A DNA stretch of 64,000 nucleotides from Sanghuangporus weigelae (Eukaryota; Basidiomycota; Agaricomycetes; Hymenochaetales; Hymenochaetaceae), in NCBI GenBank assembly GCA_033182465.1, contig CP137329.1:744001-808000 (forward strand), written 5' to 3'. Of the stretch, positions 30,026 to 43,696 are shown in pieces; position 1 is the first letter of the stretch, and every line of letters begins with the position of its first letter. The position numbers and the translations under genes were made by a program. The notes under the pieces are model-generated. The model had not been told where the DNA came from and did not search any database. It worked only from the letters and a program-made list of their open reading frames with translations.

Positions 30026-33000
30026 TCATGATGACTGAGCAAGAATGACACGATCAATCGTCGCATTGATAACCGCCTTCCTCGAAGCCAAATCCATCCC
30101 GAACATAGTCTCCAAGCGCTGTCGGACTTGCTTCTTCGTAACAGTATTGAAGTCAGCATCTCTGAGTACTTCGCGCACCGCGTCCTCCAGTTCGGCGTCA
30201 CTTGGTCCTCCAAAGAAGTCTGCGTCCTCTGGACTTCGCGTCGTTGGAATAGGCATGTCAAGGTAATTCGTTACCGGACGTGATGGTGTTGGTTGCTGAA
30301 GCACGCCCATGCCCATCTCGCTCATCGACCGAGTGCCATAGGCGCCGCCGATCGGGGTGTTCCGACCAGACTGATATCCGGGAGGTGGGTACATTTGATG
30401 CATCTGGAACTGCGAGGGCGCTGGGGAATGACTGCGGGCTTGAGGCTCGTAGTACGTCTCGCGACCATAGATCGACGCTGTTCGCGACTCGGCGTAACCC
30501 TCATTCTTCATCTTTGATGGAGGTACCCATGAACCAATGCTGTGATTCGATTCCTTATCCCAAAGCTCGTTTTCGTATTCCGTCCAACTCTTCAAAGGAA
30601 TTGATCGAGGATCGAATTTGCCCTCATCCTATTTAAAAGATCAGTATCATCTAACAAAGGAGTCGGCTATTTGATAAACTTACGTGAACAATCATCTTCT
30701 TGCCCTTCTCTCCCAATACGATACGCGTAGCACCCCAAGAGAAGTCATCCATCTTCCAGAACGAATAAAGAGGTAGGGCAAAAGAGAACACTGGGATGGC
30801 TGCGATGTAGAATATCATCCACCCAATCATATCCCACTTCCTGCGGAAGAGGAAGATGAGCGCTTGCAGACCATATATAGCAGCCAACATGATAATCGAC
30901 CACATTGGAATGGACTCTCCATCGTGCACAATGAGATAGATAAGGTACACAATCTGAATATTGAACATCCCAGTGTTAATTTCTTGTAGACATCTCTGAA
31001 AGATTCGACTTACGTAGGCAACCGTGACTGGCTGAATAATCGTGGACAACAGATCCACGAAGACAACAAAGCGCATAGAGAAACAGCAGAAACCGCAAAG
31101 TCTGTCCAAGAAGATGAGTTCACCCAAGTTGTGCACGGTTGAGTTGATCCAGCGACGACGTTGGGACAAAAGAACCGTCCATTCATCCGGAGCAGTGGTG
31201 TAGGCCTTCGCATCTCGAACAAATTGCGTCTTGTAGTTCGGGAAATGCTTCAGCAAAAGCGTCGTAAGATAACGATCCTCTCCGAGATGCAACAGATTCT
31301 TCATGTGCAAGGTATCAACGCGATTCTCCGAGTAGTCAGTTATGACCGAGTTCGCGATGAACAGAGGTTTGTGTGTGTCAGGTGTTCGCAAACGGTACAT
31401 GGTGAAACAACCTGGAAGACACGTCACGGAACCGAACAGGCTTTCGAATGCCTTCGCAAGATGATGCGAAATGTAGTACTCGTACACCTGAGATAAGCTT
31501 AGCAAGTATGCCATACATGAGCTTTTTGACTGCTCACCTGCATCATCGTGATGATTGAGTGCTTAGAGTTCGAAAGCGACGTCTCACCGCACACGCCGAG
31601 GACTTTCTTATCGTGAACCATACTGCACCATAGCTATCAGCACCGGTGATTATGATGGCTGGTGAGGAGTAACTTACGCTGAAACAAGCCGATTCAAAGA
31701 AAGAGGGTCTACAACCGTATCGGCATCAATCATGAATAAATACTCGTAGAACGACGGATTGACACCAATGACATTCTTGATCTGATGGTAGATCTCGAGC
31801 TCCAAAGGATTCATCGGTGAGCTGAAATGAACCTAGTCCAGTACAAAAAACGACGTCAAAAACGAGTCTCCCCCTAGTAAAGAAGTTGCATACCTTGTTC
31901 AAAAAATGCATTAGCAGCATCTGTGTATCACGTTTGCCACGGTTGCCTGGCTTGGAACGCTCCGTAGGCTTTCCGACCTTGACCACGACAATATACGGCA
32001 CGACGTGCCCAGCACACTCGTAAAGACCCGAGTAAACCTTGCCCATATTGTGTTGTTTTGCACCTTCGCCGAGCGACAAGAAGCTGAGTGGCTCCGGATC
32101 GATGTTCGGGTCAGCACCAAGGATATCCAAAACGATACGCGGAGTGGGACGATCGTTCCCTGAACCGACAATATTACCATCACAAATGACAAAAATCAAC
32201 TTGCGCTTGTCGTCGTACTTCAATTTCGCTGCCGAGTCGATAGTCTTGCGCATTGACTCTTCGCCTTCCGTGTAACAAGGCACCTGGCAGATGACAAACT
32301 TGTCATGATCCTCAGGTGCACGCGAACTACCGAAACTAATAGCAGCAAGGAACTTGAAGCCGATGACGCAAACCATCATGATCGACAGAGCTAAAAGGAT
32401 GTACGTTGAAAACAGGCATTGAGCAGAGTTACGATGATCTTGCTTCCCAATAACGAACAGGTTTCGCAGGCAGGTTTTCTGACGCGCGAGTACGTCGTTG
32501 TCAAGAGACAGAGCATCGAGTTGCTTTGTAATGTCCGTACCGCCGGCGAATTTGAAGAGATCGATGATACTGCTGTCCATGTAATTCACATCGACACCGG
32601 ACGGCGGTTGGAATCCTTCCGGAGCCTGAACACTGGGCGGGAAGTTGATGTAGTTCGTCAGATCGTAGACGAGTCCGTTGTAAATCGCCACCGAATTCCC
32701 CGACTGCGCAAGGCTTTTCACTTCCTTCCCCGTATAGCCGACGAAACCAACACGGTAATTCCATCGCATCAAAGTCATGCTTTCGAAATACCAGTCCGGG
32801 CGCGAATCATTCGTCCATGCACGAAAATCATGATACTGCGCGTTAATATCCGTGCTGTTCTTCGAGTCAAGCGTCACGTATGGGTTGACGGAGCCGGTAA
32901 CACCATTGCAAACAGCAGACACCTGGATTGGGAAAATATCGTCCGCACTCGTGCCCGCGTAATTCTCGAGCAGCTTAGACGAAACGACATTCACAACACG

Positions 33001-36000
33001 CTGATGGAACGAAATGATACGCGTCAGATCGAACACCTCGCCTCGGATGGATGTCAACATGCTACTTGAATCCTTGTCATGATCGGCAAGTTCGCTCTGA
33101 TTAAAGACATGCTCAGTCGGACAGATCAAGTTGCCCAGCACGGCGATGACGAACGCCGTCGCAGCGCAGAGGAACCAGATGAGCATATTTAGGGCAAGTT
33201 TCTCTCGCCAAGCCTGCCTGACGTCCAATCGTTTCATACGGCCACACCAAATGAGGAAGATGTTCGGGCACCACCACGTCAGCAACCATACAAACGCGAC
33301 CCATCGTCTACGGGCAGATGACTCCTTGATATCTTCAGTCGTCTCGCCCTCAAGAACTTCTCCAGGTAGAGCCTCCTTCCCAAGAAGACCCTTCCCATCA
33401 TCCGTTTGAAACATATTTCTCGATGGAGCATACGATTCCGAGCCGTTAAAGTTGGACATCGAGTCCTCACGGTTGCTCGTGAGACGGCTCTTGGCATCTA
33501 AGTCATCGCTACGGTCGTCATAGTCGTCATTATACATATCAGCACGCATGAAAGGCGATGCATTTTGGACAAGAGGGAGCTGCTGGTTCGACTGCCCGAA
33601 AGGATCGTTGAAGGCACCCATTGTCGGCACATCTCCCGAATCCCCGTGTCCGTGGTTTGAGTACGGACCAAACGGATCTTCGCTACGCATATCGAGACCG
33701 GCCTCGGCTTCTGCATCACGGAGACGGTTGCGCTTCTGCTCCTCAACGTCTTCTGCCCGTAGACGATCTTCCAGCTTATGGAAAGCACGATGTGATAAGA
33801 AGACCTAGAAATAGAACAGGAATAAGTCATCGCATGAATGACATTCTGTTTCAGCAGTGCAAAAGAAACCCACTTTGTGGGATCCAACAACGATGTCCCG
33901 CTCCTCTAGATCAAGCGCCCTCCGAGCCTGCATGACTTTAGCGATTTCGTCGCCTTCATGAACGTTCAAAGCAGCTAGATGGTCCTTGTATCGGTCAGAG
34001 AACTCGATCGGAGTCATGTTCGCCTCGAAGACGTTAACATTATGCTTGGCGATTTCAGTCAGGCCTGCGCTTCTGATCTGTCCCTTCACAGCCCTTCCCT
34101 CAAGTTGACCAGGAAGCTGCGAATCATTCGGATTGATGCAGAAGACGAACCAAGCCTGGGTCTCATCAAGTGTCGAGAAGAGCATGTCGAGAGCAGCGCG
34201 GAACTCTCCACCAGTGCAAGGTTGCTTTCCGTCCAGTAACGTATCGTCGTCGTCTTTCTCCTCTTCTCCGGCTTTACGCCTGATAGTACCCTTCCGGCGC
34301 GTTGACGGAGCACGCATGGGCTTTACGCTTGTCTGAGCTGCAACGATCGTATCTTCGTTACGAGGGTGGGCTTGAGTGGCAATCGCTTTGCCTGAGAAGA
34401 GGTTCCTGATGAATGTATTGACGGAGCCCGTGCCCTCTGTACCGAGAGGAGTAGCACTATCAGAGCCTCGCAAAAGTGAAACGAAGTCAGGATTCAACGC
34501 GTCCAGGTTCTTCTCGAGGAAGCCCTCAGAAGAGTAGGTGACAGGTCCATTGTAATGATTGATGGTAAACGTAGGGAAGCCGGAGCGATCCATGCCCCCA
34601 ACTTTGAAAGACGAGTGGTTCCCCCATCGCTTGCCGAATGCCTCAACCATGGTGTGATCAGTCTTCTTTGGCATACGCCGAGCCTGATCATCCATAATGT
34701 GAATGAGACCACCAGGCATGTATGACATCAGCCGGACACATTCTGAGTTATCGAAGTACGGGACCGGAGGAACGAAACGCGAAATGCCTTCCTGGTTATA
34801 CTCATCAACATGCGAATCGAACATCCGCTTCTGAATCCAGCTGTGGAGCCGCTCGTTCGCAAAGTTTACAATGAACTGATCAAGAGAGTTTGATCGGCTG
34901 GCAGACGTTGCCATGTTCTGCGGACCTGGAAGATCGAATAATCCGACAAAGGTGGAGAAATCATCCCTGCAAAGTTTCTGATTGATCTGTTCATTCAACC
35001 AAGAGAAAAGGAGAGTATATAGGATTTTCGCAAGTTCGTCCCGGTTATCTGAAGCACCATCAGGATCCAGGAAGATGGTGCAGAGCTCCTTCTTGACCAG
35101 CTTCATCTTGCAAGAAAGCGCATTTTCAAGAGCCTGAGGTTGTACACCGAGGAATTCGGCGACAGTCTCAAGCACGTCAGTGTTCTTGACGACAGCCGCA
35201 TCTTCGTTCCGTTGCCGATCAACGATGAACTCCAAATTGCCGAGGTGCAATATTGCTGCCAGCAACTGACATGTCTGCGCAACGGCCCGCTTGGATAAAC
35301 CAACATTCTTCAACGCCACCTTGAGTTGATCGAATCGCGTGGCATCTTCTTGCTGTCTTGGCGCTGCAGTCTGACGTGGACCCAAGTAGCGGAAGGTCGA
35401 CTTTTCCGTAAGCTTGAGATGCTGTCGCTCTTCTGCAGAAGCACCTGCGACAAGATAGTAGAAAATGTGGAAGTTTCGCTCGCCAGACGGTGCACCGGCA
35501 ACCCGGTTTCGCTCTAGGTAGTAATCAAGTGTTTTGACACCGCACAGCCGCCCGCGCTCAGTGAATTGCAATTCGGTATACTTGCCAAAGCGGGAGGCAT
35601 TAGGGTTGAAGAGCGTGCGAGCGTTGCCGAACGACTCAAGGACGAACTCGGCAGATGGGATCTGGGTGGAGAGTTTGGAGCCCTTCTTCCCCGGATTGCT
35701 CACACTAAGTTCGATGATGGACTTGATAGCGAGACGGCGGTTTTCAGACTTGCCACTGCACGTCTCACCGCTGTTCGTACCAAAGTGACAAAGTTAGATT
35801 GACGTGACATAGTAACCGAGTAGTAAATTTCGGACTTGCCTGAGAAGGATGGACTGGTCCTGTTGGGTGCGGCGCATATGATAGTACGCATTGTTGGCGA
35901 GCTGAAAGATATGCGGTGGCAAGGTCTCCTTGTCCGATGAGGTGTTGCGGTATTCTGCAGCGTACTTCATCAGAACCGAGTCGGCATTGCTTGGGATGTA

Positions 36001-36180
36001 TTTGTGCGGGTTCAAGGCGACAAGGCAGGAGGGCCCGACGTTAACGTATATGTTCTCGGTTGCATAACGTTCTCGCAGACACGCAATGATAATATCGTCG
36101 GATACGGGCGAGAGCGACGCAAGGTCGGTCGTATTTTCTAGACGTTGATGATGAAAGGTGGATTGCCTGTTCGACGCCAT
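30026..36180 (-). CDS. Chitin synthase with N-terminal myosin motor domain (class V/VI type)
   Basis: A plasma-membrane enzyme polymerising UDP-GlcNAc into wall chitin. The fused motor helps deliver it to hyphal tips. From Met 36180 the motor domain (about 770 residues) has the P-loop [28 protein letters not shown] and [18 protein letters not shown]. Then come transmembrane helices ([16 protein letters not shown]), a cytochrome b5-like luminal part and the GT2 domain with [26 protein letters not shown] and the hallmark QRRRW (in [16 protein letters not shown]). Further membrane helices lead to a C-terminal DEK_C domain ([16 protein letters not shown]) ending AQSS. The product is close to 1,950 residues, with introns concentrated in the GT2 and terminal parts. 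Confidence 0.93.
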
Positions 36181-36501
36181 GATGGAACAAGCTGCTTTAT
36201 GTCGATTGAATCGACCACTGCGGCGACGACAGTGTCAACGACGAGAACTTGCTCAGAGTCTGGATGAGAAATGAAAAGCAAGAAGGAAGGAAAAGAAGGA
36301 AGGAAAGAGCGAAGCTCGTCGACGACGTAGACGGCGGGAGGAAAAGGGGACGTGCTGTTGTGAGTGTGAGCTCACGGCGGCTGTCCTCCGTTCCCAGACG
36401 CACTACCTTCCCCAATAGGCATTCCCTCCCCCATAAGGCTTCCGCCGATCATGCTGCCTTTCCCGCGTATCACCACGACCATAAATTTTTAAATTTTTAA
36501 A
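36181..36501. promoter_or_regulatory. Divergent promoter region, chitin synthase and Sfm1
   Basis: A 321-bp gap between two divergent starts. A purine-rich run (gaaggaaaagaaggaagg) lies near 36285-36305, and an AT palindrome (aaatttttaaatttttaaaa) sits directly before the Sfm1 ATG. Confidence 0.45.
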
Positions 36502-37618
36502 ATGCCTTTCACTTATGTTATTGGTATATTTAACATTCATTTTTGCTTCCCATTGCTAACGTATGCTTATAGAACATATGGAAGAAGACGAAAAGGATGG
36601 AAAACCGCTACCCGAATGGGTCGAACTGGAATACCTCGTTCGTTCAATCCCCATGGACATCATATTCTTTGCGTAATAATTAATATTCGCCCAGCATATG
36701 CGGACTCTAGCAGGTCCAGGCTCTCAAATCCACTTCACACACCTGTCTTCCTCATCTTCCAACGCACTTCAATCCGTATTATCCAGGAGCGACTCCGAGT
36801 CGCCGGACGCATCGCTAGCAAAAGCGACAGCACATCAGATTGAAGTTCTCGAACTCATGAAAAGGGAAAACATCCCATTGGAGAGAGTGTGCCTTCTAGA
36901 CCCAAAAGCCGAAAGAGAACTCAGCCCGCAAGACGGACAAGGCACATTCGACTACTTCCTCTTTGGCGTATGTCATTTTCCCCTTGGTTACCCATCCTCC
37001 GTGAGACTGGCGGTTTTATTTATATTTCTAGACTAGGGTATTCTAGGTACGATGTTCTTTCGTCCAATATTACAGCGCGAGAGAATTGCGTTATGTGTTG
37101 TGGCGGCCGCCGTCTCTTCATGTTCTGACTTAGGAAGATAGGTGATGACCCACCGCGAGATCGGACGGCGGAGCTTAGAAAGCTAGGATTCCCGACGCGG
37201 CATCTTGGGAACGTACAAATGACGACGGATACTGCTCTCGGTGTTACGAAGAAAGTCGTTCAGGATGGCTGTGAGTTCATCTTTTCCTTGATATCGGTCA
37301 TATTCTTACTTGTTATTTGTAATAGTGAAACTTGGAGATATACCTTATATTGTATGTTTCGACCGCACAGGACGTGAAAGCTTATTCTAAAAGTCCAATT
37401 CTCAGGACTTCCCAACTATAACGTTCAATGCAAACGAAAGCGTTGAGATGCCTTTCCGTGCGCCTTCTCATTCCTGACCACCATTTTTTCATCTCCTGCT
37501 CACCCCTGTATCAAATGATCAGGATACATCGTCACCAGCGGAGAACCACTCCTTCCACCAGGAATGCGAGAGCTCTTGCAGAAAGACCTCGACAAAGGAT
37601 TCGATTTCGATATCTGAT
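36502..37618 (+). CDS. SFM1: Protein arginine N-methyltransferase Sfm1 (SPOUT fold)
   Basis: Sfm1 is a SPOUT (alpha/beta knot) enzyme that in yeast methylates an arginine of ribosomal protein Rps3. The frame starts MPFTYVIEHMEED, as in yeast Sfm1. It continues PEWVELEYLHMRTLAG, VCLLDPKAERELSPQD, FDYFLFGGILGDDPPRDRT, QMTTDTALGVTKKVVQD and FNANESVEMPFRYIV, ending in LLPPGMRELLQKDLDKG. The exons are short. The residues GILG come from a 10-nt exon (37037-37046), which is needed to restore the conserved FGGILGD. A donor GTTCGT is used near 36632. It is divergent from chitin synthase and convergent with Atg1. Confidence 0.9.
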
Positions 37619-38390
37619 CACTTTAGTTCTTTCGAAGGGGTCTGCTGCTACATGTTGTACGATACCCTTGACGAAAGACGAATAGATCTAGGTCATTAGG
37701 TATTTGTATACCTCGTGCAGGCGGTTCCACGTCTACTTGAATTCTGTCTTCCTCTGAAACATCGGAAAGCTTTGAATTCATACGTACACGAGAAACCACA
37801 ACTGGACAACAAGCAAAAGTACATAGTTCTTACATTTATACAACAACAGCTTTGATCGGAAAAAATACATACAAAAAGAAGGAAGTGTATACTGAACAAA
37901 GAAAACGAAAGACGGCGACAAGAAAAGAAAAAGAAAACCACAATATCACCAAAAAAATTTAAGAAGTCCTGCAAAAGAAAAGGAAAGCGAGTTATGACAG
38001 AAACCATGATGGACGTGGTATACAAGTGACGAGCGAGATTATTTACATCAATTAACCAGAACAGCTGTGAAATGAAACGAAACCGATGATGAGGATGAGG
38101 AGAATGAAATGATGTTATAGATGGAATGGACACGTGAAGCGATCATGTGGAGGTGGGTGCAGTTGACGAAAGCGCGAAGAGATGGACAGACCGGAGTACA
38201 TTATGGCTAAAGGCGGGATGGACAAGAAGGAGGATGCAGGGAAGAGAGGCGGAGGAAGGTGAGCGCTGTGAATGAGATGGATCGGACTGGTTGTTATTAT
38301 AAGTCGGACAGGACAAGGACGGAAGGGAACGAGGCGAGAAAAGTATGCACTTCACCACCACCCAAGCAGACGCAAATGAAGTGAGAGACC
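37619..38390. other. Convergent intergenic region
   Basis: About 770 bp between the ends of Sfm1 and Atg1. It is rich in aaaagaaaag purine runs, and the small frames on either strand have no support. Confidence 0.45.
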
Positions 38391-41300
38391 TCAACGAAGC
38401 GGAGACCCACGATTGCTCCAAGGCGGAGAACGTCGTCGCGTCTCAGGTTCATCAGGGATCAACACCGGGGTCGCCGATCCCTCTCCAACCGGACTAGCAC
38501 TCTTCCTCCTGTTCCGACAACTGTCTAACCGTTTCTTCGTCTTTTCGATCCCTAAAGAGATAGTGGACAATCGTACAGAAATATTCAGTTATATCCAGAG
38601 GAAAGGAGGTAAATAAGAACAAAATAACGCACAGGTCGAGATTGTCACTTTATCTTCTTCCTGGAATGGATTACCAGATTGGAGAAGGTCGTCCTGAAGC
38701 GCGTACAGACACCAAAGGGACTCCTCGTACAATGCAGCACAGTCGTTCGGCGTGCCATGGTCTACGAGCTCCATGTGTGCCGCTTTTCGAGACTGCAAGG
38801 CAAAATGGAAGACATTAAGAAGATAGTCGATGAATAGATAGAAGATCAACGCACCAACTGCAGTGCCCGATCATACACGAGTTGACCAAACCATGATGGA
38901 CCTCCAATAGTCGTCTCAGGAAGCCATGTCCGGACTAACTGGACTCTATCATTGCATTTCAAAAAATGCGTCGAAAACCATGTAAGTGCTACAAAAGGTC
39001 AATAAAGTGATCTGGTATATGAAATACATGCAGAGATACCAACCATCGTCGAAGCCCTCGCTCACTACAAGTCGACCCTCCGGGTCCCGCATCTTCATGC
39101 CCTCCTGATGTACCCTCAGCTTATCAATACCCTTCTGCGAGAACGACATGAGGAGCAAGTACAATGCGATACACGTCACGGCATTGTACTCCGCGTCAAT
39201 CATCGCGGAGCGCCACCGTTCGGCGTTTGCATCAGTCTCACCGTCAAGACGCACAAACTTCGCCGAGGATGGAAGTGGTTCTTCATCAAGGTAAATCAGT
39301 ATTAAAAAAAGCATAAATAAGGTGAAGACTCACTTTGCGGAACAGCCTTCACATACTCATACATCTCATCCGCCCATCGCGTCAGCACGTCCGTCTTCTG
39401 TGCGAGCTCTTCAAGCCCAACTAGCAAGTCCTCCTCCAACGGATCTTGCATTGTACCATTAACACCGTTCAAAAGAAGCGGCGCTCGCATTGGCGACTGC
39501 TGATTTTCACTCGACGCCTTCTCCGCATTCTGATCCGGGAAATAAGAATATGCCGACGTCAAGCGACCCGCGCTCGAGATCGGCGTGCCAAAAAGCTTCT
39601 TCGATGCCTTACTAAGAGCTCGAGTCAATGCGCTGCCTCGAGAAGGAGAACCAGAAAGCGATGGTGTGTTCGGGTTGGGGGGCGGAGGGAAAGCGTTATG
39701 TGTGGAAGGCCCGGCGATCGGAGATCCCTCTCCTTGGTTGGAACCAGAGTTTCGTTTTTCAGCCGTTGGAGAGCCAACTTTCCGATCAAGAGTAGGCCTT
39801 CGTCGAGCGGCTGTGATTTCTGTGGAAGAGAATTGGGTCAGTTTACACAGACGCGGAGTGATGACTACTACTAACCATCCACTGCGCGATCAAACTCAAT
39901 CGCTTGATTGTCACCAACGAAGACATACTCCTTTCGCAGTTTACCGTCTTCCTCGCTTTCTCCAGGTATGATGGACGCTTCGGTTGACAAAGGCTTCCCT
40001 TTCGTCCTAATTTCCAAAGTCAGCTTCCTCGCTGGCTCTACCTGAACGGGTTCCGGAGTAGTGCCGAAAGGAGGACTAGAACATAAATATAGATAAGGAC
40101 CTATCCTATATTCAAGGTCATATAACATACCTGTCAGTGCGCTGAATGGCGCCAAAAGCATCAGGTAATGGCAGAGTCGGTGTCGAGCTCTTCTTTCCAC
40201 GAAAGGACAACCTGGCCTGCCCAACAACGCGAGCGTCCTTTATCTCCGCAGTATCAGGTGGCGGCGGAGCAACACGATCACTTTCTGGGAAGGGCGTGGT
40301 GCGCGGTTCGTTCGAAATCGTGCGCCTCTTGACCGTGCCAATCACAACTGTCTCTGCATCTCCGGGGCCAGAGCTGGTCGTTCGTCCAGATGACGATCCC
40401 GCTTCTCCCTCTTTGGGTGGTCGAGGGAACTTCGATTTCGCCAACGCTGTGCTATTAAAGAACTCATCATAGCTCGCTCGTTCCGCGGGAAACCGTTTCA
40501 GAAGGCTACGAATCAGTTTCTTGATGTCTGGCGGTACTGGCCTGATCTCAAGATCCCTTTCACCCTCTGGTTGATCCTCATCCGGGAACCTTATGCCTTT
40601 CGAGTGCTCGATCTTCTTGAGGAGATCAATATGATTCTGAGCTCGGAACGGGGGACGACCAGCAGTGATCTCGTAGAGAACAGCACCAACACTCCATAAA
40701 TCCGCTTTCGCATCGTACTTCTCATACCGCAAGATCTCAGGCGCCATGTAAAGCGGCGAGCCGCAAAGTGTTTCAGCCATCATTGCGCTCGGAAGCATGC
40801 GAGCGAATCCAAAGTCAGCGACCTTTAGAATTGGTACACCTAGAGGATGCCCACGCGCAAGTTCTTCTGGAGATGCGGGCTTGAGCAGGAGGTTCTGAGG
40901 TTTGATGTCTCGATGTATCAGGTTTCGACTACGGAGGAACTTAAGCGCCCGTGCTGATGGGGACATATTCAGACATTAACATTCCACTTTGGAATAGATG
41001 ATGTGTAACTCACCAAGTTGTCTAAGAAAGCTGCGAACAACTATCTCGTCCAACCCCCCGGTCTTCGGGTGCGGGTAATACTGCGGAGCAGCACCAGGAG
41101 ACGGAATATACTCTAGTGTTTCTACTTTCCCCCTCTTCTTGATATAGTTCGTCAGATCTCCGCCTGAGCAGAATTCCATAATCAGGTAAATGTTCTTCTC
41201 CGCGCGCTGTCGAAATCGTTATCGAGTCAGTAGATGCTCTAGATTCATCGAAAGTAAGGAGATAGCACTTACCACAATGTCCATGAGTTTCGTGATATGG

Positions 41301-41662
41301 CGATGAGAAAGGGACTTGAGGATATCGATCTCGCTCTGCAGGTTCTCGAACAGCTTCGACGAAAGACCGCTCCGACTGACTGTCTTCACTGCGATTTGCT
41401 CTTTCGTTCTCTATGATAACATGTATGTGTGAGACTCGTGCATATGGTGTCTTGGATGAACGGCAATGAGGGAGATACCCACCTCATTATAACCCCTGTA
41501 AACGATCGCAAAACTTCCCTTTCCCAGTTCGCTTGTAATCACATATGGATGGATATCCTCCTCATCCATGCGACGCGTCGGGACCCTTTCTACTTTCCTG
41601 TCTGACGTCCCACCCCCACTAGGCGTCCGCACAGGAGCCACCGTAACGGCCGAAGGCGGCAT
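38391..41662 (-). CDS. ATG1: Serine/threonine kinase Atg1 (autophagy initiation)
   Basis: Atg1 (ULK1) with Atg13/Atg17 starts autophagosome formation. From [11 protein letters not shown] (41662) the kinase domain shows [28 protein letters not shown] (after an intron), [34 protein letters not shown] and [17 protein letters not shown]. An Atg1-typical insert (about 20 residues, after YIKKRGKVE) lies between GGDLTNYI and the catalytic loop. After a Ser/Pro-rich linker, [19 protein letters not shown] matches the Atg8-interacting stretch (YVVV in yeast). The C-terminal helical domain that binds Atg13 follows, to [20 protein letters not shown]. The end is GSPLR, stop at 38391; the last exon was joined with donor gtgcgt and acceptor ctttag. 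Confidence 0.93.
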
Positions 41663-42371
41663 CACGAGGCGAGACTACGTGAGCTTCAGGATTACACGTG
41701 TGGGTGTATTATGCGAATGTTGGAAAGTAGAGGACGACTGAGGTTGCCGCTGAACGACAAGATAACGCGCACTGCCAAAGCGTGGACTGCTCTGATTGAT
41801 AATGAAGCAGATGCTTGATCAGTTACACAAGGTAAGCGCTATAATGAAGTAGACCAAGCACGGTGCTTTATTCGGATAATCTGAAGAGGATAGAGAGGAA
41901 GATGATAGAGGTGTTCGTTGGTGGTAGACTTAGTAGGGTAGTAGGACCGGGCAACCGTGACGGTTCCGGATGTATTGTAATGGCGTTAGGTCACTTCACT
42001 CATTGCCACGCGTGACTTGCCGCCACAACAGTCCGTTTTTAGCAGTCTTCACGTTTGAAACCGGCTTCGAAGACAGAGTCATTTGCATACAGCTAGCAGT
42101 TTGTTATTGATCTTACAAAGACTGTGAAACGGCTACTCGGAACTACCGTCGGTGACTGGACTCTCGTATGTCAGGAGACAAGTCTTCGGATACATGTTAT
42201 TAGCGCTAAGAATAAATCAGGAAAGCTAGTTGTAACTCGAAAGAGTGGAAGCAGCATCAACATGAACCCGAGAAAAACACTTCAGACCAAAAAGTCCTAA
42301 GCAAACAAAGCAAAAGGAGGTCCAAATCAAAAGTAAGTAATACAGTCAAGGAATGGCATCTTCTCTCCACA
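41663..42371. other. Upstream region of Atg1 and 3' region of the membrane-protein gene
   Basis: About 700 bp. It holds the Atg1 promoter near 41663-41950 and the 3' end of the next gene. No repeat, TATA box or additional gene was recognised. Confidence 0.4.
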
Positions 42372-43696
42372 TCATGACTTTCCCTTCTCAGAATATCCAT
42401 AACCACCCAGTCTGGATGAAATATATTCAGGAGGTTTAAGATCGTCACAAGTATCCGACTCTTGCATATCCGCTTCTGTCGCATTCTGTACTTTCATTGG
42501 CGGAACAGTCGGTCGTCCACGAGATAGCGCAAAAGCCCGCGCACGCTCACGGAATGTTCTTCGAGGATTCCCATGTCCCGCTGTGCTTGTCCAATCAGAG
42601 GTATTGTCAGAAACATTGGCCTGTGAGATAGAGTCGCCTGGTGCAAGCGTTGGTACACTCGGTGAGCATATCACGAATGGTACACCACGCTCTTCTTGAC
42701 GTAAGCGATTGGGTGAGTTTGGGTTCGACGAGTACAGACCGTAGGGCGACAAGGGACTTCCGACATCTGAAGTATCCAGCACAACACGCACACCGCCTGT
42801 AGGCCTTCTTTGTCTCCGATAGCAAACAAAAGCAAACGCGAATATGGTAGTCATTGCGACTAAACCCCCGATGACTGAGCCAACAATTGCTGCGGTATTT
42901 GTTGACGAAGACGAGGCGGTGCTTGTAGAGTTAGCTTCTGATGTTTCTGCCTGACTGCCTGGGTAAGTGTATACCAAGCTGGGTAAACCACTCTGAGCTG
43001 AGGTCGGATCTTCGACTTCCTTGCTTTAGATCGGGAAACCGCATCAGTTTGACTGGGTCACGTAGCGACTCTGAGAAATAAGTACCCACGTATAGATGAT
43101 CGAATCAAGGAGAACAAGAGCCCGACTCCCCGCGTGCCCGGACTCGATTGATAAAGTATGCACGGTGTTTCCAAGACCACTCATCGAGAAGACTGTGACA
43201 CCAAAGTGATAAGTGGTGTCCCCGTCTGGCACCTGCTCGAAAGTGCCTACGGTGACGTTGTCGATCTTAAAAGTCAAGTCCGTGTTTCCATTTGGGCCAG
43301 ATGAAGAACGCGTCAGGATACAGTTCACGTAAACAGCTGTCCCTATTCATTAGTAGTTGTCAGCTGGACTTGGCACTTGCATGGGGATGCAATCGCGAAG
43401 TTACCTATGAACGGCACACTAGCTTGAACGATCTCTGCAGTTTCACCAGGATCGTCTGGAGGTAGAAACGTAGCGTCTTTCCAAGTGCCCATATATGCAT
43501 TACTGGCGGGTGATGGCCTCGCTGTGCAGCGCTCGCATGTCTGTCCATCATTCCATACATCTGCTGGACTATAGCTGATCGACCGACCCGTCGTCGGGTC
43601 CCCCATCTGGTCATCAATCGTAACATTGTAAGATCGCGCGAAAACGAGTGTAATTGAAAAGATTGAAAGCGTCAGGATCACAAGCTGAAAGTGCAT
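42372..43696 (-). CDS. Single-pass membrane protein with extracellular jelly-roll-like domain
   Basis: Three or more exons from Met 43696. I prefer this start because MHFQLVILTLSIFSITLVFA is a good signal peptide; an upstream Met at 43741 would bury it. The ectodomain (residues 20-200) has YNVTIDDQMGDP, ADVWNDGQTCERCTARPSP and ILTRSSSGPNGNTDLTFKID with several N-glycosylation sites, a layout I associate with Agaricomycete surface proteins of unknown function. A Ser/Thr linker leads to a membrane helix (AAIVGSVIGGLVAMTTIFAF), then CYRRQRRP as stop-transfer and a Pro/Ser-rich cytoplasmic tail ending YSEKGKS. A sensor or wall-integrity role is possible but unproven. Confidence 0.75.

Noticed and set aside
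37696-38133. 145-residue minus-strand frame in the gap between Sfm1 and Atg1
   Set aside because: Low-complexity, no homology seen and no typical intron structure.
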